A stretch of 64,000 nucleotides of DNA, taken from contig JBKBUF010000021.1 of assembly GCA_046290815.1 (NCBI GenBank), forward strand, positions 20,569 to 84,568. The letters run 5' to 3'. Below are positions 26,802 to 34,204 of the stretch, in pieces. The translations under genes were made by a program, and so were the position numbers. This DNA is from JBKBUF01 sp046290815. Its GTDB lineage: Bacteria; Bacteroidota; Bacteroidia; Cytophagales; Cytophagaceae. Position 1 is the first letter of the stretch. Every line of letters starts with the position of its first letter. A model generated the notes under the pieces. The model ran no database searches. It saw only the letters and a program-made list of their open reading frames with translations, and was not told the DNA's origin.

Positions 26802-28694
26802 ATGAGCGACGCAATTAAACATGAATGTGGTATCGCCTTAATTCGTTTGCGAAAACCCTTCTCTTACTACATCGAGAAGTATGGTACTCCGATGTACGCC
26901 GTTAATAAGCTCTTTCTTCTCATGGAAAAGCAATACAACAGAGGACAAGACGGAGCAGGAGTGGCAGCCATTAAAATAGGAGTACCTCAGGGAAAAAGAT
27001 ACATCAGCCGATACAGATCAGTAGCCTCACAACCCATCGCAGAAATTTTTACCAAAATCAATAAAAAATTCAGGAAGGCCCAAAAGGAAAGCAAGGAGAA
27101 ATACCTTGATGCGGAATGGATATTGGAAAATGTAGCATTTGCAGGACAGGTGATGCTGGGCCATTTGAGGTACGGTACTCACGGATCGAATGAAATTGAA
27201 AACTGTCATCCTTTCTTAAGACAAAACAATTGGAGAAGCCGTAACCTGGTTGTTGCGGGTAACTTCAACATGACAAACGTTGATGAACTCTTCAACAAAC
27301 TTGTAGAACTTGGTCAGCATCCAAAAGATAAAGTAGATACAGTCACTGTACTTGAAAAAATAGGTCACTTTATTGATGAAGAAAACCAGTTGCTTTTCAA
27401 CAAGCACAAGTATGAGTACACCAACAGAGAAATTTCTGACATTATTGAAGATGAACTTGATCTTCAAAGAGTGTTGATGAGATCATGCAAAGATTTTGAC
27501 GGCGGCTATGCCATGGCAGGAATGACCGGGTATGGAGCAGCTTTTGTTGCGAGAGATCCGGCAGGTATCAGACCTGCATACTATTATGCAGATGACGAGG
27601 TCGTGGTTGTCGCTTCAGAGAAACCCGCTATCAAAATTGCATTTAATGTTCAGTACAATGAAATTAAAGAAATTGAACCCGGACATGCGCTGATCATCAA
27701 CAAAAACGGAGATTACGAGCAGAAGCAGTTTATTGAGCAGTTACCAAAGAAATCCTGCAGTTTTGAAAGAATTTATTTTTCAAGAGGGTCAGATCCTGAT
27801 ATCTATCAGGAGAGAAAAAATCTTGGCAAATATCTAGTCCCCCAAGTACTCGAAGCCATTAATTACGACCTGGAAAATACTGTATTTTCTTATATACCGA
27901 ACACGGCAGAAACATCATTTTTGGGGCTTGTTGCAGGGATTGAAGAACATTTATTCAACTACAGAAAGAAAGCTATAAAAGACAGCAATTGTTCACCTGA
28001 ACAACTTGAGAAAATATTGTCTATTAAGCCAAGGGTTGAAAAACTTGTTATCAAAGATGCGAAACTTAGATCCTTTATAGTGTCGGACGACCAGAGGGAT
28101 AGTTTTGTTACTAATCTTTATGATACCACCTATGAAGTGATCAATAGGGGAAAAGATACACTTGTGATTATAGATGATTCGATAGTAAGAGGTACTACAC
28201 TGGAGAAAAGCATTATTAAAATGCTTGACAGATTAGGACCTAAAAAGATAGTGATAGTTTCATCTGCTCCTCAGATCCGCTTCCCTGACTGCTACGGTAT
28301 TGATATGTCAAAGATGAAGGAATTTGTTGCCTTCAGAGCTGTGCTCGCTTTGCTGAAGGAGTCGGGTAGAGAAAACCTGCTTGAGGATGTTCTTGATAAA
28401 TGTAAGTCTTCTATTACTCAATTAAGCGGTAATGTAGAAAACCATGTAAAAAAACTTTACGAACCTTTCACATATCAGCAGGTATCTGATAAAATTTCTG
28501 AGATTGTAACACCAAAGAATTGCAATGCTGAAGTGCAGGTAGTATTCCAAACAATAGACAATCTTCATAAAGCCTGTCCTGATCACATTGGTGACTGGTA
28601 TTTTACAGGAGATTACCCAACCCCCGGAGGAAACAGAGTGGTTAATAAGGCATTCATTTTCTTTATGGAAGGTAAAACGGTAAGAGCGTATTAA
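26802..28694 (+). CDS. Long PurF-like amidophosphoribosyltransferase (class II glutamine amidotransferase + PRTase)
   Basis: PurF transfers glutamine ammonia to PRPP to make phosphoribosylamine, the first step of purine synthesis. The N-terminal Ntn-hydrolase domain has the nucleophile in HECGIALIR (Cys9, so a short leader would need removal) and YNRGQDGAGV, LGHLRYGTHG and GNFNMTN. The C-terminal PRTase domain carries the PRPP loop VIIDDSIVRGTTLEKS. At 630 aa it is about 130-160 residues longer than classical PurF, with extra segments in the glutaminase domain (around residues 80-120) and at the C-terminus. It is probably the long Bacteroidota form; whether it is the housekeeping enzyme or a paralog cannot be settled here. 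It follows nuoN by 9 bp. Confidence 0.85.
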   Translation: MSDAIKHECGIALIRLRKPFSYYIEKYGTPMYAVNKLFLLMEKQYNRGQDGAGVAAIKIGVPQGKRYISRYRSVASQPIAEIFTKINKKFRKAQKESKEKYLDAEWILENVAFAGQVMLGHLRYGTHGSNEIENCHPFLRQNNWRSRNLVVAGNFNMTNVDELFNKLVELGQHPKDKVDTVTVLEKIGHFIDEENQLLFNKHKYEYTNREISDIIEDELDLQRVLMRSCKDFDGGYAMAGMTGYGAAFVARDPAGIRPAYYYADDEVVVVASEKPAIKIAFNVQYNEIKEIEPGHALIINKNGDYEQKQFIEQLPKKSCSFERIYFSRGSDPDIYQERKNLGKYLVPQVLEAINYDLENTVFSYIPNTAETSFLGLVAGIEEHLFNYRKKAIKDSNCSPEQLEKILSIKPRVEKLVIKDAKLRSFIVSDDQRDSFVTNLYDTTYEVINRGKDTLVIIDDSIVRGTTLEKSIIKMLDRLGPKKIVIVSSAPQIRFPDCYGIDMSKMKEFVAFRAVLALLKESGRENLLEDVLDKCKSSITQLSGNVENHVKKLYEPFTYQQVSDKISEIVTPKNCNAEVQVVFQTIDNLHKACPDHIGDWYFTGDYPTPGGNRVVNKAFIFFMEGKTVRAY

Positions 28695-28697
28695 TTT

Positions 28698-28822
28698 AAT
28701 TAAGAATTAAGAATTAAGAATTAAGAATTAAGAATTAAGAATTAAGAATTAAGAATTAAGAATTAAGAATTAAGAATTAAGAATTAAGAATTAAGAATTA
28801 AGAATTAAGAATTAAGAATTAA
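28698..28822. repeat. Perfect heptamer tandem array, unit AATTAAG
   Basis: Seventeen perfect head-to-tail copies of AATTAAG cover 28698-28816, with a further 6 bases (AATTAA). The array begins 3 bp after the PurF-like stop codon. The same word in the opposite orientation (CTTAATT) forms a 14-copy array at 63785-63882. There are no spacers, so it is not a CRISPR array. Confidence 0.97.
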
Positions 28823-28839
28823 TTAGATTTTAATGTCCT

Positions 28840-28916
28840 AAATCTAATATCCAATATCCAAAATCTAACATCCAATATTCAGCATCCAATATTCAACATT
28901 CAACATTTAACATTCC
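28840..28916. repeat. Degenerate heptad tract, consensus AYATYCA
   Basis: Eleven consecutive 7-nt units fill this stretch without any insertion or deletion: AAATCTA, ATATCCA, ATATCCA, AAATCTA, ACATCCA, ATATTCA, GCATCCA, ATATTCA, ACATTCA, ACATTTA, ACATTCC. It ends 2 bp before the stop codon of the convergent TPR gene. Related words recur at 53784 and 60600. Confidence 0.85.
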
Positions 28917-28918
28917 CC

Positions 28919-30106
28919 CTACACCGCCTTTATCCTTAACGTCCATCCCAGCCCATAGGCGGCTGTAACAATAGCAGTAGTGATAGCGGTTACATATATT
29001 TCATCCATCGCACTCATAACTATTATAAGCAGGAATATTGTTGAAAAAATAATAGAATTGATCCTGGAATTTTTAAAGAGCAGTTGCATGGTCCCGATGG
29101 TCATAAACATAGCTCCGATTAAAAATAACATTACTTTCCAGAAGAATGCTATTGCGGTAAAATGCGCGAGAATGCCTGAAAGAATTATTAGTCCATTGAA
29201 TGCAGTAAACACATTCGATTGAAGGATTTGTTTTTCCGTAAGCAGGTATTTGGTTTTGTTTCTTAATCTTAAAAAGGTGTTAAATAAGACACTAAGGTAC
29301 CAGCCAACAAGCATATAGGCGCTAACCAAAAAAAGCCAGATTGGAAGCAGTTTAATTAAAAATAAAATAAGCGGTATCCTCCACCAGCTGATTTCATAAT
29401 ACATATTTTTAAAACTGTTTCTGATAAAGAAATTAAAAATCCTGCTCTTTAATTTATATATTTCTACCAATCCCTCTTTCGCTTCGCCGCAAAACGGATC
29501 TATCCTTAATGCCTCACTAAACTCTTTTTCCGCATTTTTATATTGTTCGTTATGCATGCTGATCCACCCTTTCCTTGCTAAGGTATTCGGGTCATTAGGA
29601 GATTCTTTCAGACTTATTTTAACAAATCTTTCTGCCTGTTCCAGGTCACCGATATTGTTATAATGTCTGGATTTGAGTTCGAGGAGATGACTATTGTTAG
29701 GGTTAATTCTTAATCCATTATGTATTGCATATTCACATTCTGAATTATTGCCCTGGTTGAGATAACAAGATCCCAGAATATGATAATATTCATCGTTTTC
29801 CGGATCATTTACCAATGCGCTTTTAATGTATTTTTCTGCTAAGGCATAATCCTCTTTTCGGAAGTAAGCCAAGGAAAGGATGTAGTGGTAGTAACTGTAA
29901 TCAGGGCTCGCTGAAAGGGCAGCCTTAGCTTCTTCAACAGCCCTGTTATGAAGGTTCATGTTGGAATAGCAAATGGACAGGTAAGCATGAGCATCTCCGC
30001 ATTCAGGATACTGAGATAAAATGTCTTTCAAAAGCTTTTCGGCGTCCCTAAACCTCTTAGTGTTTATTAGTACTTCTGCTCTAGACAAGGAAACAAGTTC
30101 ATCCAT
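28919..30106 (-). CDS. TPR-membrane protein, third gene of the AAA+/TPR operon
   Basis: The 395-aa protein has about six TPR units in residues 1-215 (for example AHAYLSICYSNMNLHNRAVE, YHYILSLAYFRKEDYALAEK, EYYHILGSCYLNQGNNSE). A linker and about six transmembrane helices follow to the C-terminus. The N-terminal TPR domain should lie in the cytoplasm, since there is no signal peptide. It is a paralog of the preceding protein: both share the order TPR, FLRL...YLL/YAL, Q/E-I-QSN and polytopic end. It starts 15 bp after that gene and is probably co-transcribed with the AAA+ ATPase. Function unknown. Confidence 0.8.
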   Translation of the reverse strand: MDELVSLSRAEVLINTKRFRDAEKLLKDILSQYPECGDAHAYLSICYSNMNLHNRAVEEAKAALSASPDYSYYHYILSLAYFRKEDYALAEKYIKSALVNDPENDEYYHILGSCYLNQGNNSECEYAIHNGLRINPNNSHLLELKSRHYNNIGDLEQAERFVKISLKESPNDPNTLARKGWISMHNEQYKNAEKEFSEALRIDPFCGEAKEGLVEIYKLKSRIFNFFIRNSFKNMYYEISWWRIPLILFLIKLLPIWLFLVSAYMLVGWYLSVLFNTFLRLRNKTKYLLTEKQILQSNVFTAFNGLIILSGILAHFTAIAFFWKVMLFLIGAMFMTIGTMQLLFKNSRINSIIFSTIFLLIIVMSAMDEIYVTAITTAIVTAAYGLGWTLRIKAV

Positions 30107-30121
30107 TTGTTGATAATATTA

Positions 30122-31369
30122 TTATCTTATCAATATGGCATTAGCCACCCATTGGTATAATATGATGCCCAGAATATATATGGTTGCACAATGTTGGGCA
30201 GCCGGATTATCTAAAGCGAATAAAACTAGTCCCGAGATACCTGTAAGCCCTAGTCCTGCTGCATAGACAATAAGTTTCTTTTTATTTTTGGCCAGAGGAG
30301 GAGTAAGCATATTGGCCAAAGGTATCATCATAGAAATGCCAAATATAGCTGAATAGAAGAACAGGTCGTTGTCGGTGAAATAATACAGAATAAAAGAAGT
30401 AATACCTAATAGCAAAGAACTTCCGACAAAATTGGAAGTTATGATTTCAGCTTTTTGCAAGGCATACCTTCCATATACATTTAGCCTTAAAAATAAATTA
30501 GTAAGTGGTTCTATAATCCAGGTAGAAACCGCAAACATCATATAAAGTATCACAACCGGCAGTATAAATGGTTTTAATGCAGGTACCGCAGAAGCAATTC
30601 CACGCAACACCCTGCTTCCTATGGCAAATCCGATGATAACGCCCCATTGAGCCTTGCCTTTCATGTTGCCGATCCAGAAAGCATATTTTAGAAACCAGCG
30701 ATAAAACAGATATCTTGCTTTAAGCGCTTCTACCAAACCTGCCTTTGCATAGTCTAAAGTCGGGTCTATTTTCAAAGATTCCTGAAATTGTATCAGCGCT
30801 TTTTTGTGGTCCCCTTTTTCCAATAAAGCCCAACCAACATTGGCATGAGTATATGCATTATAAGGGTCATTGTTTAAAGCATGAGCAATGGTGTTGAAAG
30901 AGTCCTCTTTTCTGTCCAACTTCATCAGCGCAGTAGAACGGTAATTAAGACAATTGATATTGTCTGCATCCACTTCCAATCCTTTGTTCGCATAGTCCAG
31001 AGCCTTTTCCCACTCTTTATCATGGAGCTTAATGGCTGCAAGCAAAGCAAAACATTCAGCGTCGTAAGGGAAAATTTTAAGGGCTTCATGTACTTTCTTT
31101 TCGGCCTCTGAATTTTTGTCTAATTGAAATAGTATTTGAGCATGAAGGTAGTAGTGAAATGAATTTGAAGGATTTATTTTGATGGCATTAAGAACCAATT
31201 CTTCCGCTTCTTCATATTTTTTTTCTTCAAGAAAAATGATTGCCAGAAGGCACAGAGCTTCTGCATCATTAGGATCTGATTGCAGAAGATTACCTATTTC
31301 CTGTTTGGCTTCTTTATACCTTTTCTGTTCAATAAGAAGCTTTGCCCTCTCAGTGGTATTGCTGATCAT
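30122..31369 (-). CDS. TPR-membrane protein, second gene of the AAA+/TPR operon
   Basis: The 415-aa protein has about six TPR units in residues 1-215 (AEALCLLAIIFLEEKKYEEA, NCLNYRSTALMKLDRKEDS, AYTHANVGWALLEKGDHKKA). A short KGKAQWG linker and five or six transmembrane helices follow. There is no signal peptide, so the TPR part should be cytoplasmic, ready to bind a cytoplasmic partner. The ATG overlaps the stop of the AAA+ ATPase gene (ATGA, 4 bp), indicating translational coupling. It is a paralog of the downstream TPR-membrane protein. Confidence 0.82.
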   Translation of the reverse strand: MISNTTERAKLLIEQKRYKEAKQEIGNLLQSDPNDAEALCLLAIIFLEEKKYEEAEELVLNAIKINPSNSFHYYLHAQILFQLDKNSEAEKKVHEALKIFPYDAECFALLAAIKLHDKEWEKALDYANKGLEVDADNINCLNYRSTALMKLDRKEDSFNTIAHALNNDPYNAYTHANVGWALLEKGDHKKALIQFQESLKIDPTLDYAKAGLVEALKARYLFYRWFLKYAFWIGNMKGKAQWGVIIGFAIGSRVLRGIASAVPALKPFILPVVILYMMFAVSTWIIEPLTNLFLRLNVYGRYALQKAEIITSNFVGSSLLLGITSFILYYFTDNDLFFYSAIFGISMMIPLANMLTPPLAKNKKKLIVYAAGLGLTGISGLVLFALDNPAAQHCATIYILGIILYQWVANAILIR

Positions 31370-32685
31370 TTTTTTATGTTTAAATACTTTAGAATATCAT
31401 CATATAAGCCGGAATCATTTGCATAAAGCGCATAATTTCTGGAAGTGGAAAACCATTCCTTTGTAGATGGTACTACTTTTTTTATAGCATTGATCAAATC
31501 TTTAGTGGTAATAGGCTCGGGTATGCCTGTTTTAAAAGAATCCCTGAGTTTATCTTCTATTGCATGGTCCACTACTGCCTGCAGGTCAGCGCCGGAAAAA
31601 TCTTTAGCATTTTTAGCTACTTTTTCATAATCGATTTCCTTAACAGGTTTTCCTTTGAGCAGAACTTTCAGTATGCTTTCTCTGCCTGCTTCATCAGGGG
31701 GTTGAACAAAGATAATTCTGTCAAATCTTCCTGGCCTTCTGAAGGCAGAGTCAAGATGCCAGGGTGCATTGGTGGCAGCAAGTATAAGTACTCCGTCATT
31801 GTTGGCTTCTACGCCATCCAGTTCGGCAAGAAACTGATTTATCAGATGTCTTCCTGCAGATTGTTTCATGTCAGATCTGCTGGCGCCAAGTGCGTCAACT
31901 TCATCAAAGAATAAAACACAGGGTGTATTTCTTCTTGCAAGTTCGAAGAGCTGGTAAAGATTTCTTTCGCTTCCACCCACCCACATGTCGAGAATATCAT
32001 TGATGCCTACGGAAATAAATTTAGCATTTACCTGTCCTGCCGTTGCTCTTGCTATATGAGTTTTACCACATCCCGGAGGACCGTATAATAAAATGCCTCC
32101 GCCGATTTTTTTACCGTAAGCTTTGTAAAGCTCGGCATGTTGCAGGGGTTGTATGATCTTAATGTTAATTTCTTCTTTTACATGCTGCATTCCACCTACA
32201 TCATCAAAATTGATTTTAGGCTTTTCAACTGGTAATGAATTTCTTTCAACCTCTGAAACAAAATCCTCATTATCCGGAACGGATAAGTGTGGCTTTCGCA
32301 GGTTATTATCAAGCTCTTCATCAGTTAGTTCCGGATTTTTTTCAAGAGCAAGTTTGTAAACCTCCATTGCTTTTTCCATTGAATTTTCCTTCAACAGCAC
32401 TTTAGCGTAAAGTAAAAGTTCGATAGCTTCGGATGATGAATTAATTATGTCTTCCAGTATGACAGAAGCAGTGGAATATTTTTGCTGTTTGTAATATATA
32501 TCTGCAAGTCCTAGCTTGGCTTTTTTCTGTTCAGGCGACAGCTTTAATACATGTTTATATTCTTCCTCCGCTTCGTCCAGCATATTATTCCCTGTAAGAG
32601 TTTCAGCCAGGTGAAGTCTTAATGGAACATTGTCCGGTGAAAATTTAAGTGCTTCCCGCAAGGCCTGAATGTTTCCTTCGCTCAT
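31366..32685 (-). CDS. AAA+ ATPase with N-terminal TPR domain
   Basis: The 439-aa protein has an N-terminal TPR region (about residues 1-120: ALREALKFSPDNVPLRLHLA, KKAKLGLADIYYKQQKYSTA), a linker, then a classic AAA module from about 150. The module shows FDDVGGMQHVKEEI, Walker A GPPGCGKTH, Walker B VLFFDEVDALG, sensor 1 LILAATNAPW and the SRH arginines in FRRPGRFDR, plus the C-terminal helical lid. The AAA sequence is of the Cdc48/Vps4/katanin type rather than FtsH (no protease domain) or ClpX. It is the first gene of a three-gene operon with two TPR-membrane proteins; a role in remodelling a membrane-linked complex is an inference. Confidence 0.88.
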   Translation of the reverse strand: MSEGNIQALREALKFSPDNVPLRLHLAETLTGNNMLDEAEEEYKHVLKLSPEQKKAKLGLADIYYKQQKYSTASVILEDIINSSSEAIELLLYAKVLLKENSMEKAMEVYKLALEKNPELTDEELDNNLRKPHLSVPDNEDFVSEVERNSLPVEKPKINFDDVGGMQHVKEEINIKIIQPLQHAELYKAYGKKIGGGILLYGPPGCGKTHIARATAGQVNAKFISVGINDILDMWVGGSERNLYQLFELARRNTPCVLFFDEVDALGASRSDMKQSAGRHLINQFLAELDGVEANNDGVLILAATNAPWHLDSAFRRPGRFDRIIFVQPPDEAGRESILKVLLKGKPVKEIDYEKVAKNAKDFSGADLQAVVDHAIEDKLRDSFKTGIPEPITTKDLINAIKKVVPSTKEWFSTSRNYALYANDSGLYDDILKYLNIKK

Positions 32686-32754
32686 AGTAGTGGGTCTTTA
32701 TAAGTAAAAATGGTATCTACGTGATTTTAAGTATTAAGATATGAAAAGTTTTTG

Positions 32755-32803
32755 GAAAGCTGAAAGCAGAAAGCAGAAAGCGGAAAGATGAATGCTGAAT
32801 GCG
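32755..32803. repeat. Degenerate heptad tract, consensus GAAAGCA/GAATGCT
   Basis: Seven units in unbroken 7-nt register: GAAAGCT, GAAAGCA, GAAAGCA, GAAAGCG, GAAAGAT, GAATGCT, GAATGCG. It lies between the start of the AAA+ operon and the end of the IscA-type gene. Confidence 0.8.
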
Positions 32804-32837
32804 AAAAATGAAATTAAAAAGGACGTTACAGAGGATA

Positions 32838-32864
32838 TAAAAAAAGAGCCGTTTGTAACGACTC
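32838..32864 (-). terminator. Rho-independent terminator after the IscA-type gene
   Basis: On the minus strand GAGTCGTT-ACA-AACGGCTC forms an 8-bp stem (one T-G wobble) followed by a run of seven or more T. It lies 45 bp beyond the stop of the IscA-type gene. Confidence 0.85.
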
Positions 32865-32908
32865 CTTTACTTTATACTTTTCGCCTTTGGCTTTAAGCTT
32901 TTTTCTTC

Positions 32909-33235
32909 CTACACCGCAAAACTTTCCCCACAACCGCAGGTTCTGCTGGCGTTAGGGTTAATAAACTGGAATCCTTTGCCGTTTAGTCCATCAGAGTAGT
33001 CAAGAGTGGTTCCGGCTAGGTATAGAAGGCTTTTTTTGTCTACCATGATTTTGACTCCTTTGTCTTCAAAAATATGGTCAGACGGAGAAGTGGCATTGTC
33101 AAATTTCAGGTTATACATGAGTCCTGAGCATCCTCCTCCTTCTACAGAAACCCTGAGGTTAAAGTCCTCGGTGTATCCTTCTTTCTGGCGAAGGTCTATC
33201 ACATGTTCTTTCGCTTTGTCTGTTACGCTTATCAT
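32909..33235 (-). CDS. Iron-sulfur cluster carrier of the HesB/IscA/ErpA (A-type) family
   Basis: A-type carriers receive and deliver Fe-S clusters to target proteins. The 108-aa protein has all three ligand cysteines: VEGGGCSGLMYNL for the first and RTCGCGESF for the pair near the C-terminus. Length is typical. ATG start at 33235. No isc or suf genes are adjacent. It is divergent from mce with a 138-bp spacer. IscA, ErpA and SufA cannot be told apart from sequence alone. Confidence 0.92.
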   Translation of the reverse strand: MISVTDKAKEHVIDLRQKEGYTEDFNLRVSVEGGGCSGLMYNLKFDNATSPSDHIFEDKGVKIMVDKKSLLYLAGTTLDYSDGLNGKGFQFINPNASRTCGCGESFAV

Positions 33236-33373
33236 AAAATCACCGGTTATGTTATTGATTGCCCAAAAAACAATTATATTTCCAAATCAGTTCAAATTTT
33301 CAATAATTATTTGCTGAATAAAACATAAGTCATTGCAAAGATAACTTTTTCTATTATCAAGCACTAACATAGT

Positions 33374-33787
33374 ATGAAGAAACCGGAACATATTGGCATC
33401 GCCGTAAAAGATCTCAACCAGTCCGTAAAGCTGTTTTCAGGTTTGTTGAATCAAAAGCCATATAAAGAGGAAGAGGTTGATTCTGAGAAAGTAAAAACTG
33501 TTTTTTTTCAATCAGGTGGAGTTAAAATTGAATTGCTCCAATCAACGGAGGCTGGGGGAATTATTGATAAGTTTATAGAAAAAAGGGGAGAAGGAATACA
33601 TCATATTGCATTTGAAGTGGAAGATATAGACAAAGAAATTGCCAGACTAAAGGAGGAGGGTTTTGAATTTGTGAGTGAAAAACCCAAAAAAGGAGCAGAT
33701 AATAAGTTGATCGCTTTCTTGCATCCTAAGACCACTAACGGGGTTTTGATCGAAATTTGCCAGGAAATAAAAAAAGAGGCTCATTAG
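33374..33787 (+). CDS. mce: Methylmalonyl-CoA epimerase
   Basis: The enzyme interconverts (R)- and (S)-methylmalonyl-CoA in propionate metabolism. The 137-aa protein is a single VOC-fold metalloenzyme: EHIGIAVKDLNQSVKLF (first metal His), IELLQSTEA, the metal-binding GIHHIAFEVEDID and GVLIEICQ (final Glu). Length matches the family. Methylmalonyl-CoA mutase genes are not in the window. The TAG stop sits in the loop-proximal part of a bidirectional terminator hairpin. Confidence 0.92.
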   Translation: MKKPEHIGIAVKDLNQSVKLFSGLLNQKPYKEEEVDSEKVKTVFFQSGGVKIELLQSTEAGGIIDKFIEKRGEGIHHIAFEVEDIDKEIARLKEEGFEFVSEKPKKGADNKLIAFLHPKTTNGVLIEICQEIKKEAH

Positions 33788-33794
33788 CCTCTTT
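33773..33794. terminator. Bidirectional terminator overlapping the mce stop codon
   Basis: AAAGAGGCT-CATT-AGCCTCTTT forms a perfect 9-bp stem with a 4-nt loop. The mce TAG stop (33785-33787) straddles the loop and the second arm. A run of A precedes and T follows, so it can serve both mce on the plus strand and the small convergent genes that end at 33807 on the minus strand. Confidence 0.85.
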
Positions 33795-33806
33795 GTAATT
33801 GATTGT

Positions 33807-33953
33807 TTAATAAACCCAACCTGAAGTCCCCTTTTTTCTGGCCTTTTTGTGCTCCTTTTTGCACTTAGGATCCGCTCTTACACATGAGAAGAGTAAAAGC
33901 ATGGTCAGAAATACCACAGATAGTTGTTTTAATGCTGAATTCCACTGTGTCAT
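33807..33953 (-). CDS. Small Cys/Lys-rich lipoprotein-like peptide, 48 aa (copy 2 of a tandem pair)
   Basis: Found by reading the minus strand; shorter than usual ORF cut-offs. The translation starts MTQWNSALKQLSVVFLTMLL, continues LFSC at a lipobox-like position (Cys24) and then VRADPKCKKEHKKARKKG, ending SGWVY. A hydrophobic signal followed by Cys suggests a lipid-anchored, strongly basic peptide with a second Cys. The segment SCVRAxPxCKK is shared with the gene 13 bp upstream, which is the main evidence that both are real. It ends just before the bidirectional terminator at 33773-33794. Confidence 0.62.
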   Translation of the reverse strand: MTQWNSALKQLSVVFLTMLLLFSCVRADPKCKKEHKKARKKGTSGWVY

Positions 33954-33966
33954 ATTAACGCACGGA

Positions 33967-34116
33967 TTACATGGTGAAATGAGGATTGTTCTTTCTCATT
34001 TTTTTGATTTTCTTTGCGTTCTTTTTACATCCCGGTTTTGCTCTTACACAGGATGTAGCGTAAAAAGGCGCAGCAAGAAAGGCCATAATTACTGATAAAT
34101 AGATAATTTTTTTCAT
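33967..34116 (-). CDS. Small Cys/Lys-rich lipoprotein-like peptide, 49 aa (copy 1 of a tandem pair)
   Basis: Found by reading the minus strand. The translation starts MKKIIYLSVIMAFLAAPFYA, then TSC (Cys22, lipobox-like ATSC with a relaxed -3 position), VRAKPGCKKNAKKIKKMRKN and NPHFTM. It shares the order hydrophobic leader, SCVRAxPxCKK, Lys-rich tail with the next gene. Standard signal peptidase I cleavage is an alternative to lipidation. Its start lies 88 bp from the divergent thiL start. No function is known to me. Confidence 0.62.
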   Translation of the reverse strand: MKKIIYLSVIMAFLAAPFYATSCVRAKPGCKKNAKKIKKMRKNNPHFTM

Positions 34117-34204
34117 ATTCGTTGCAAAAGAGTTAGTTAGTTAAGCGAATAAAGGTACGAAAAAATCCTGTATATAACAATAAGTATAATTTTTATAAAT
34201 TATT

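Noticed and set aside
28698..28822. Heptamer array considered as a CRISPR array
   Set aside because: There are no spacers; units are 7 bp and contiguous, and no cas genes are present.
33847..34095. Plus-strand ORF of 82 codons between mce and thiL
   Set aside because: It lies opposite the two small minus-strand genes, which share a motif, a hydrophobic leader and a matching terminator; the plus-strand product has no such features.
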